The notes under the pieces: model-generated | The model's database searches: none | Seen by the model: the letters and a program-made list of their open reading frames with translations, nothing else | Told to the model about the DNA's origin: nothing | Assembly: GCF_040436345.1 (NCBI RefSeq) | Contig: NC_133234.1 | Location: forward strand, 13,718,446 to 13,782,445 | Direction: 5' to 3' | Length of the DNA stretch: 64,000 nucleotides | Source: Pagrus major | Taxonomy: Eukaryota > Chordata > Actinopteri > Spariformes > Sparidae | In this document: piece after piece, positions 36,000-47,900 of the stretch | Layout: every line of letters begins with the position of its first letter | Position numbering within the stretch: position 1 is the stretch's first letter | Program-made: the position numbers and the translations under genes

Positions 36000-38900
36000 A
36001 TGAGAGACACAAGAGGAGAAGGAGGAGGAGGAGGCGACGGAGACAAAATCTGTAAATCTGAGAAAGATCAGGTGGGTAGGCTTTTCTTTAAATCACTCTG
36101 CTCCTGTTGTGAACTCATTGCGGTGTCTGGCAAAGACTGCAGCAGTGAAACGATGAATAAACGAGGAGCCGACAAAGTGGAAGTTGTAAAGAAAGTTGTG
36201 GCTGGCAGTTATTCTGCGGGGCTGAGTCACGGTGACGAGCGATGTGCCTGCTCGGGACAGCACATATCTAATGGCCGTGTAGTGAATACTTCTGTTATTA
36301 GGAAACCAAAGGCTCTCTTACTCTCAGCTGTGTGTTAACACTTGCATTTTGTCGCATGTTTAGCTAGCGCCGGCTAGTTTACGGTGTGTATGTTGACAGT
36401 GCACGTGACGTGTAACTTTAAACCGGCGGAAGTGAAGACAACGTTAGCTTGGCTGCGGAAAATACGCATTCAACTGATTTACAACTTAATAAACCGGTGA
36501 ACGTCACTGACTGTGACAAAAAGGTGCGGATGGATATTTTTTAACAGTTAACTACATGAGCGTTTACCTAACGATAACTGCAAAAACAAAGGCGAGAGCA
36601 TGCCCATAAATGTGTATGTTGTTCTGCCCGTTGTCTCACTAGCTAACTAAATCATAACGCTACACATACAACTAGCTAGCATACCAGCTGTATTTAGCAT
36701 CCCATAGCTTTGTAAGGTTTGTACTTTAAGCTAGCTGAAGCTGTAACACACATATTGATCGTCATACCTACATCCAAAGGATAAATACAATACGATGTAA
36801 GAATTGTCTCTGTTGTCTCTGGACATATGTTCACTCGACAAGCTCAGGTGTTATTAATAACGTGATGAATGGCTGCATTCCGTTTAGACGTGCCAGCACA
36901 GCGGCTCTGGTGTTGTGCCCCAAGCTCACTGATAGGGCTGGCTGGCACAACTAATTGGAACGCAGCCATGATTTTTATCAGCTATACACAGGGTTGTATT
37001 CAAAATGTACTGTGGTACAGTTAGTGACCTACCTCAGTACCAAACATATACACATAAAGACAAGAGAAAATAAATATGAATAAGATTACTTATATTTTAT
37101 CTCATGTATTTACAGATTAGTATTTCATTCTTTATATTGAAATTGTAATCCTGTCCGTAAACCCCCTTTTTACTGAATGTATCTGTAATCAAATTACATC
37201 TTTTTTTCTGTGACTTCACCAGAATTCAGTTACTTTTTTTTAATCCTAATTACGTAATCCTCTAATTACTCCTCAAGCCTGATTACACATGGGCTTCTTC
37301 TGGTTCTTCAGTCAAACATAGATGTATTTACACATCCACACAGCTAATGATGCACAATAAATATCAGGCCGATAAATTACCACCCCTATCTTGGGAAATT
37401 TACATTATCTGCTATTTATTGGTATCAGCGAAATTCTAGTCGATGGAGCCAATAATACAAAGCCAAATATCTTTCATTGACTTGACGAGCACAGCATCTA
37501 CACACAGATACAGTAGTTGCCTGTATGCATCTTTAAAGTTGGTTCCTGATCGGTCCTGATCAATTACAGCAATAGAATATTAAATCATCTATCTTAGCTT
37601 ACTATATCTTAGCCCTTCTTACCCTCAGGTGTGCATAAATAACAGGTAATTAACTTTTTTTTAAAATACAAAAAGGGGAAATAATGGTATCGGCTGTGAC
37701 AAGCAGGTAATAATCGGTATCGGCTGAAAATAATCCACATCGTGCATCCCTACACACGGCTATTGGTGTGACAGTGGATTAGAAATTAGTTTATTTAAAA
37801 GAAATGTTCTGTTGTTAGTTAAATGTCAAAGTTGGAAAGAGACTTCAGTCCAGTTTCAAGATGTAAGAAGATTACAGTGGGGCCCCTCACTTTAACAAGT
37901 AGGTTTGCAAATACTGGTGTTCAGTACCGTAGTAGCCTACGTGACCACCGCTTACACCCTCTCCGTCTCTTACACATTCACAAACCCATAAAAATTGAAG
38001 CTGAAACTACAGCACCACGTCAGAAGTCGCACTCAGGTGTTATGGCAGGCATATCTCTGAGCCAAAGTCAACATTTCTCATTTGAACGGTTTACTGCACC
38101 CTGCAGCCACATGATTTCCAGGCGTAAAAGGGTAGGATATGATTTCTTAAAGCTGAAACAGCCTGTTTATATATTCAGTTCATTAACCTGTTGAAAATGC
38201 TTTCAGAGCTGGATCCCCAAAATCATCAAGAAGAGAGTTTGCACCACCTTTGTAGAAGATTCCTTCAGGTACTGTGAGCTCTGCGGAGCACATTCCTTTG
38301 GTAATAATGTCTGTCTGTTGACTGTGTTGATGCAACAGGAGATGATCCTGTTTTCACATGTATCATCTTCTCACATCTCGCAGCAATGGCGCGCTGTGCC
38401 AGTGTGGGGGTGTCAGAGATGCCCATGCCTCTGTGGCTCTCGGGGACTACTTTAGCACAGCGATGGTCAACCACTGGGACAGCGCCCAGCACTCGTCTGA
38501 ATACCCGACGGATGCCTTTGGAGAGATACACTTTGCTGGAGCCAGCAAGAGGCATAGCTATGTGGGTGGCCTCTTTGTTGGCTCTGAATGCCTCATTAAA
38601 TACCTTCGATTTTTTTTTAATCAAATCTGTTGTGTTTTCAAAGTGTTTCATAAGCAAATGAGCCAGATGATGATTCAAATTAAGTACTTCTGCTTTTTCT
38701 AAACTTTAACCTACTTATGTGTTTACAGTGAGCAAACTAACAATGCTGACAGAGAGGACCCATATCTGTACTGAGAGGCTAATCTAACTAATCTAAACTA
38801 ATCCACTTGTAGTGTAATTTAGCATGTGTTTGCATTGTATAATCACAGTTCTTTCTATTTTAAGTCATAAGTGTGGTTACTTTTGAAATAATCAATCAGA

Positions 38901-41900
38901 TGTCTATAATTGTCTCTTTTTTGGACCTCAGTTCCTTCGTCTGTCATGGGACACGCCGGCGTCTATGGTCTACACCCTGATGACAGCCCACTGGGGTCTT
39001 CCCTCACCCAACCTGGTGGTTTCTGTAGTGGGCGGAGAAGGCAGGACAAAGGTGAAGACCTGGGTACGGGAGGTCCTCAGGCAGGGACTGGTGAAAGCCT
39101 CACAAAGCACAGGTAAACAAATCCTGGTGGGTCATAGGTCACACACCAGTTAACAGCATTGTGAACACATATACACTGTTAACAGTGTATGTCCACCATA
39201 TATATAAAATAATATATTTTGACTGGTGTGCTACTAAATTCAGGGTATCTGAAGGTCCTTAAAAATTTGATTATCAGAAGTTTTAAATATTTTTCTTTTA
39301 CCTGCTTTACTCAGTAATGTTTGTTATACAATGTTTCTGTAACTGATCACAGCTGTCAGGAAACGTTATTCATCTATAAACTAAAAGTGGGATTGTTGTA
39401 GTTGCAGCGAGTAATCAATTAATTGATTAGTTGATCAGTCAATCGAAAGAACATTAATCAACAGCTATTTTGATAATCTATTAATCTATATGGTAATTTT
39501 TCAAGCAATATTGTCAAACAGTTGTTGGTTCCATTTTCTTAAATGAAGAAAATATTTGCTTTTGTTTGTCATTTATGATCGTGAAAAAGAGTCTTTTGGT
39601 TTTGGATTTTTGGTTGGACAGAGAAGCAATTTAGAGATGTCGCTTTTCGCTTCGCTTCAGATTGATAAATAATGAAAATAATTGTTAGTTGTAGCTCCAG
39701 ATTTTTTGAAAGTGGATTGTGAATGTAGGAGGCTGTACAGTAGCAGTATACAGTAGCATGCACTGTCAGTATTGCAAGCTACAGTAGCTCAAGTAGCAAT
39801 TTTTTTCATTATGGGCAAGTTTGAACACATTTTAGCAAAGCCTGACATGACAGAATACATTTTGATTGGTTAATTCATCCACCTATTTTCTGCTGCTTAT
39901 CCAGGTCCAGGTTGTGTAAACAAAATTGATTATATCTTTAGGAATTATTGTTATGTTGTGCATGGAAGTACTGACATTTTTGATTTAATGATAAATAATT
40001 CTAGGCTGAATTGTCCCTTCTGACTTTCCATCAAAATGAGACTGCTACTTTTCATGAAGGCAAACTGTAACTTTGAAGTAACTGAACAGGGTATGAAAAA
40101 TTGTTCTATGTGATATTTAAAAGTCTTAAATTTAATTTGATGAATCCAGCAGAAAACCTGAATTTGAGATGTTTTGATCTCTGTTAGTTGCCTTAAATCA
40201 ATTTGTTCCCTTTTTTTCTCACATATCAAATTGCTGATTTCTGGACCTCTTTTACAGCTAACAAATGCTAGTAACTGGTATTTATGGCCTCATGTGACTT
40301 ACTTTAAAACTATTTGTAGGTGATTTAGTCACATCAGTTGAAATCACTTATATTTTTTTCCTTGAGGTGATTATATCATTTTGCCGACCTCTCATGTTAC
40401 AAGCTCAAAATGTTCATTTAGGGTCATAATGACAGAATCAGGAATCTTCTATTTTATTAACCATTTAAACAGTATATGTTTGTAATATAGATTAGAGCCT
40501 TAATACAGATAACTTTCAGTTCTGTATATTTTTGCTTGTGTAATCTTTTTTTTTTCCCCATGATGTCAGAACCCTCAAAAATCATAAAAAAATCAAAACG
40601 ACTGACTAATAATGCAAGTTTCTGAATCAGCACTTTCTTGGAAAACGCATGATATACCCATGGTGGTTTTAGCAAGAAAAATACAGCTGTTGCATTATGT
40701 CTTTCCAGTACACTGTATGTGTCCCTGTGGTCTGATCCTAATTTGGTACTACAATGACCATTTCCTTCTGACTACTGTGCTAAGCGCAGCTGGCACACGG
40801 CGATACTGATCTCCCATCATCTGAGGTCACTTTAAGTGGCTGTTCTCTGAAAGACCCCTGATTACAGCACAGTTAATCAGACACACGCAAAAACAAAAGC
40901 AAGGTGCACTTGTGTAGACACAGGTCACTAATGCTTGGCTTTAGTATAAACATTGTTGTAGGGAAATGTAAGTACAGTACTGTACAGTAATGTGAGAGCA
41001 GCGATGCGAAAAGCTGTTGTTGTACATTGAAACACATCATGTTTTCTTATGGCTTCTTATGACAAACCTAGGTACTAATTACAGAGGTAACTATGCCATT
41101 TTTTTCAGGCATTCAATTCCAGCATCAACCAAACTTTTAGTTTCTCCTTTTACATTCACTGGTTTGACTGTTCCTCCCAGGAGCCTGGATCATAACAGAA
41201 GGCCTGCGTGAAGGCGTCGGCAGGTGTGTCGGAGAAGCGGTGAGGGATCATGCCACTGCAGCCTCGTCGGTCCCCCTCAACAAAGTGATGGCGCTGGGCA
41301 TCGCTCCGTGGGGGCTAGTGCATAACCGACAGCAGCTGGTCAACTCTCAGGTCTGACACTGTACCTACATACTGAACTACCCGCCAACCATGATCATGTT
41401 CCCTTTTATTGTGAAACAATCAATGAAAAATTCCTCATCTTTACAGTCTAGGTTTCTAATCCTATCATATCCCTTGATTGTTCCTCTTTCAGGGCAGCTT
41501 TCCTGCTAAGTACTATGTCCAGAACTTGACCCGGGACTCCTGCTGCCTCGACAACAACTACCAGGCCTTCCTGCTGGTGGACGACGGGAGTGAGGGGCGC
41601 AGAGGAGGACAGATCGGGTTCAGGGCCAAACTGGAGGACTACATCTCCCACCAGCGCACGGGCATCTGGGGTGAGAGATGGGATAATGAAATCTTATAGT
41701 TTTTATTGAGTGTAGAATCAGAATAGAAGACCTGGAAGACGCTGGTCCTCCTGTGTATATCACAAGAATTGAGTTATTTGTGTTAGCTCAATGCTACATG
41801 TTCAACCTTGATTTGGCCCTCCTGTGGTGAACTTTTACTGATGCAAGAGATGATAAGATAATCCTCTGGTATCCACTGGATGAAAGCCATTGCGTGCCCC

Positions 41901-44900
41901 TGCAAGAATTTGAGACACAGCGGCTCCTCAACATGTAACATCAAGCAGGGAACTGTCCAAAATTGTAACAGCTACTCTGTCTGTGTTTGTGGTGTCTCTA
42001 CACACTTAGTTTGATTGATCATGTCGGCATTAAAGTGAAGTCTGTACTAACAAATAACCTCCCAGTGCACTAAAGGTGAAAATGCTTGTGCTTTTGTAGG
42101 CAGTGGCAGCATTGACATCCCTGTCCTTTGTATGCTGGTGTCAGGGGAGGCGAGCATGCTGGAGGTATAGTCACAAAGACATTATTAGTTTTAATATTAA
42201 AATGTACTCTCTGATTGTACTCCATAAAGAAACCCCTCTTTCTTTTCCTTTTTCCTGTCAGAGAGTTGATCTCTCTCTGAAAACCTCCATGCCCTGGCTG
42301 GTGCTGGCCGGCTCAGGAGGCCTTGCTGACTTCTTGAGCGATCTCTTGGAGAACCTGTCCTTGGCCCCGGCTACACAGTCCTCTGGCGAGGGAGATGGCG
42401 AGGCAGGCCCCAGCGTGGATCTGAAAGACAGAGTGGCAGAACGGCTTAAGAAGCACTTCCCTTCTGAAACAGAGTTGGATAAACTAGTTGAACCGGTAAG
42501 TGCTGTGGACAAAGAGGTTTATGAGGTCATGTGGGTGTTGACATGCAGAACAGGAAGAAGCTGTACATTCAGCTATCTAACATTTATATTCATGATCTTA
42601 GAAGTTTTCAAATGTTATTCTTTGTGGCCCCTTGACCTTTCTTTTAATGCTCAAAGGTCAGTTTTACTCACACAGGATGTTTCATAACATAACGGGCAGC
42701 CTTCCAATACCTTTACAGCACATTTATGAACAAACTCTTTAATTTTTAACGACCCCATTGTCTTTCTTCTATCATAACCCTCAGGGCAAGCTTACAATCT
42801 TAGCCCAGCTGCTGCTAAAGCTCAGAACAGCAAGATGAACAGTATGTTGCTATGTATGTTGTATGTCATACAACAATTGCATGTTAAGAACATCAATCTA
42901 TTCTGGCCCTGTGGACTTCTCAAGCTACTTCCTGTCTCAGTTTGACCCAGATTCCTGAAACTGCTGGCTGTCTTTTAGTTATTCTTGCTGCTCCACAACT
43001 GACTTTGGAAGTCAGTTTCAGTTTCCATTTGCCAGAATAGTAACGCAAAACACCGAGAAAGAATTGGCTGTATTGTATGTAGTCAATAATGACCAATTTA
43101 CAAAATGCCTTGATGGTTATTTTCATTAATTATTTAGTTTATAAAATGTAAGAAAATTGCGAAAGCTGCTCATCACAGTTTCTTCGAGCCCAAAGTGACG
43201 TCTTCAGATTGTTTTTCCAACCAACAGTCCAATACCCAAAGATCAATGTACAATCATAAATGACAAAGAAAAGCAGCAAATTCTTAAATTGAATTTAAAT
43301 TAAATATTAAAACATTTGAAACATTCAGCCACTTAATGTGTCTTCCGTTTCCCCTTACCATTGCATTCATGTCACAACGGCGCTGTTGCTCGAATCACCT
43401 GCCCTCAAGTGGTTGCCAGGTTGTTGAACGTAGTCACGTGTTGCTAACGCTAGCTAGCAATTACTTTGCTAACACTATCTAACAAAAATGTTGCTGACGC
43501 TAGCTAGCTAACGTTAGGGCAGTATAGTATGCAGCCAGCATCTCAGCCATTTTTATCTTTTTTCTCCAAACTGGTAACTACTAAGACTGTTGATCACAAA
43601 ACACAGATACCATGTGACACCAACAGCATTATATTGTTGGAGAGATAAACAAAACAATCATTTTGGACCTGACAAAATCTTTAAAATTATTAATTCACAA
43701 TCATAATAATGTTTTTAAGGAAATACTTTTATGCAGCACCTTTCTACAAGCTCTGTTGATGTCTTATTTTTTAAAAAAACATTTGTCTACATAAAAATGT
43801 TATCAATAAGATGTCTAAGAAGCTGGAACCAGCAAATGTTGCTTGAAAAATGACTAAAATTACTTACCTAAATATTAGGCAACTAATTTTCTTTTAATCA
43901 ACTAATCGATTAATTGACAAATTATTGCAGCTCTACTTGATGAGCCCCAAATACTGATCTTTCAAATGTCCTGAGGACGTCTGTTTGTCATGATCACATG
44001 CTTTTTTGGAAAATTCCCAGAATGCAATGTAGAAAAACATTCAGTTTCCTCACTGAGCTCTCTCTCTGCACTCCCAACACACCCTTATTACAGATGCAGC
44101 TTTAAAGATTACGTGTTTGAGTTTGATTTGTGTGGCTGTAACATAATCAACACCACAAGCTTTCTTGAAAGAAAGTGGCTGCTCATTGACCTTGATTTTA
44201 TCACTATTCCAGTGAGTCAATCAGTGATGTATCAGTGCCAAATCTTTAACTTGTTGTGTTGTTGAACAAGGGAGTGATTGGATACACACTTCTTATCTTA
44301 TTCTTGTCTACTTGCTGGTCAATTAGCACTGTTGGTGCTGAACTTCAAAGGCCCTGATAAAATCTTTAAACGCTGGATATCTTGCTCACTCAGCATGAAG
44401 AGGCTTTGCACTTAATAATATCATAAATTTGACGACACCCTTTGTCCCCAAAGCTTCACTTTTTGTCTGCTCTTTACATTCTTTCTCAGTATTTTGCTCA
44501 TATATTAAAAATTCCTGTTTTTCTTAACTTCTGCCTCCTTGTTCTTTGTCTCCAGGCTCTGAGCATCTACCAGAACAGAGGCTTCATTACAATCTACCAC
44601 GGAGAGCAGGAGGGCCCAAATGAATTTGACACAGTCCTGCTCAAAGCGTTAGTGGGAGGTACATGCAACTGTATTAAAATCATGGAAATTAAACATTTTA
44701 CGTGGCAACAAGTTATGTTACTTTGATGATGTTTTTTTTGGTGTGATTCTGTGTTTTCCAGCTAGTAAGCAGCGTGCGTCAGTTGATGCCAGCCCTTACA
44801 ATGAGGAGCTAAAGCTGGCGGTGACGTGGAACAGGGTTGACATTGCTAAGAGTGAACTCTTCAATGGAGACATCCAGTGGAGGGTGAGAAGAAAAAGACA

Positions 44901-47900
44901 TCACATGATTTATGTTACATTCAGAGAAATATTACCATGGCAAAGTAGATCCATTAAAATTGAAACCTCCCTCCAATCAAACAGTATGACGACCTGGAAG
45001 ACTCCATGACAGACGCCCTGGTCAATGACAAGCCTCAGTTCGTGCGTCTTTTCACTGAGAACGGCCTCAACATCCTGGACTACCTGACTTACGGCAGGCT
45101 GGAGAGCCTGTACCGCTCGGTGGCTGATGGGACGGTGCTTTTCCAGCTACTTCAGCGCCGTCTGGTGGAGCGACTAGGAACTGTAACCACTGTGCCCACA
45201 TCATCAAACATGCAGGCCTCGCCTTCCAAAGTGGCAGCAGAGAACATGCATAGTGGCCCGGTGACGGAGATCACACTTTTTGAGGTCGGTTTTTGCCTCT
45301 CAATAAAAAACAATGAGAAAAAAACTTGGATTCTTTCTTTGTTTCTTACTCTACCTCCTTTTTCACTCAGGTTGCAGGAGTCCTGGAGCTGTTAATGGGT
45401 GATGTCTGCCAGCCATTTTACTACAATGCTTTGGGCTTAGAGCTGATCTCATCAAAGAGGAGAGCTCTGAAGGTAATTTTTTCTGAATGTGTAGACATAT
45501 TAACTTATGAACTTCTGGCTTTCGAAGACAAGAGGGAATCTAATATCCCCTTCCTATCTTCTCATCCACCCCAGCGTGCCAGTAAGCTGCTGCGTGGTGA
45601 CTGCTTGTATCGGAGACAACGCTGCCTCTTCCCCTGGGCTTCTCTCTTCATCTGGGCCGTCCTTCAGAACCGCAGTGAGATGGCCACTTTCTTCTGGGAG
45701 ATGGTAAATCTTCTGAAGCAGAAACTTGTTTGAAATAATCACATCTCTTAGTGCAATCAGGCTCAGAGCTGTGTCTGCTGTAGACCTCTAGCTTCACAGC
45801 AAAATACTGTATTAGCACCCAATTTAACAGAGTTTGTATGGCCTGACTTCCCTTGCTGTCTCTTGCAGGCAGGAGAGTCGGTGCTGAGTGCTCTGAGTGG
45901 CTGCAAGATACTGAGGGAACTGTCCAAGCTGGAGGTTGAGACTGAGACCAAACTGTCCATGAAGGAGTTGGCTCAGAGGTTTGAGAACGTGGCACATGGT
46001 GAGACCATGGATACATCATCCACTAATGATAAATTCAACATTAACTAATAAAAAAAATTCTGATCAGACATTAGATTTCACATCCTAATTGTTGTACTTA
46101 GTCTTATTTAGCCCGTCTTTTAAAGCATAAGTTCACCCAAAGGTTAGATGAAGCTTTGTATTTCACAAAACGTATATGGAGCTTCACAGCAAAACAGGGC
46201 TGCAGCATTCTTCTAAACTACTGAAGTGGATGGGGACTTGTTTTAAAACAAAAAAAAAACAACAGAAAACAAACATGAACTGGCTCCATACAGTGTGTTT
46301 GGCATACGTTTAGATTCTGGAAGCCCTGAGATCCCAGATTGATTCAAAAAGATATTTACACTCCCATGTCAGCAGCTACAGCAAAGATTTTGGATGAAAA
46401 AAGGGTATAAATGCATGCTTATTTATTATATGCTTATTAAGATGATTTTCAAGCTAGTGTTTTCAAGCTAGTGTCTCTTTTTCCCTCTTCACAGACGTCT
46501 TCAGCTCCTGCTATCAGAGCAACGAGAGTCGCTCTTTCACGCTGCTGATCAGGAAATCTCCAGTTTGGGGTGGCACCACCTGCCTGCAGATGGGCATGGG
46601 CGCTGACGCACGACTGTTCTTCAGCCATGATGGAGTACAGGTGTGTCACTATAACTGACATTATAAAGACCACACCAGAACCAAGTCACTGACTTCAATG
46701 TGGCTGTTTAACCAGTTCTAATTACCCACAGTCCTTTTTGAATTGTATTTTGAGCATGCTTGCCAAGATGTTCAGGCCAAAGCATTAATCCTTTGCTATC
46801 TCAGAAAATAAATGAATAAATAACAGCACTTGGACATAATGAAGTATTAATTTTCTCTCCTCCTCCAGTCTCTGTTGTCCCAGATCTGGTGGGGTGACAT
46901 GGAGAGAAACACGGAGGTGTGGAAGCTCCTGCTCACCTTCTTCTGCCCCGTCCTCTGCTATACCAACCTCATCTCCTTCAGGTAAAACCCTTATGTTTGG
47001 CATTTCTTTGCCAAAAGCATTCAGGAGATTCAGGAGATTCAGAGTTCAGCGCTGATCTCCATCTCACAGGAAACAAGAGGACCATCAGCAAGAGGAGGAG
47101 GGGAAGCCCAACGAGGACGCACCAGGCAGGGACAGCGACAGCCTTTATGGCCACACCGTCTTCTCTTTCTCAGACATCAAACACATGTAAAACTCTTCAC
47201 TCTGTCCTGATTTATTGTAGAATGAATGTCGTTTTTTTTACAGCATGTTTGTTCATTAAAAGTGTCTCATTGTTGTGACAGTGAAGAGGATGCACAAGGC
47301 TTTAACAGTCCCAGGACAGCGACCATCAAAGGTAAGTCCTCTTTAAACACAACACCTGCTTTCATAAATAATCATATTCAGCAGCTACTAATCCACGCCC
47401 ACTAACTTTCCTTACAGGCATACCCCAATCTCGCAGACCGCCAAAGCGTCCGTTCATAGTGTCAAGATGGCGGCAGTTCTGGTTTGCACCTGTCACCTCA
47501 TTTTTGGGGAACGTCCTCATGTACTTCCTCTTCCTCCTGCTGTTTGCCTATGTGCTCTTGGTGGACTTCAAGCCCCACCCGCCCGAGGGTCCAGCCATCA
47601 CTGAGTATGTGATGTACTTCTGGGTATTCACCATTGTGTGTGAGGAGATCAGGGAGGTGAGTGTGGAGAGACATCTTGTCATTTATCATTTATAAGTGTT
47701 TTTTTTCTTTGCAGTATTTGGCTATGTTTATTTGGTATGATTAATTTGTTTTCTTACATTTATAGCTGTGTTTAAATTATGGATCTACTAAATTGACTGA
47801 CGTTTTCTTCCTCAAGACGTTCTTTTTGGGGACGATGAACTGGCGTCAGAGGCTCAGAGTGTACATTCAAGATGTTTGGAACAAGTGCGACCTCATTGCC

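Noticed and set aside
36130-36338. Read-through of trpm4 exon 1 as a separate 112-codon protein
   Set aside because: The first 72 nt join perfectly in phase to SWIPKI after a GTGGGT donor; the remainder is intron without conserved features.
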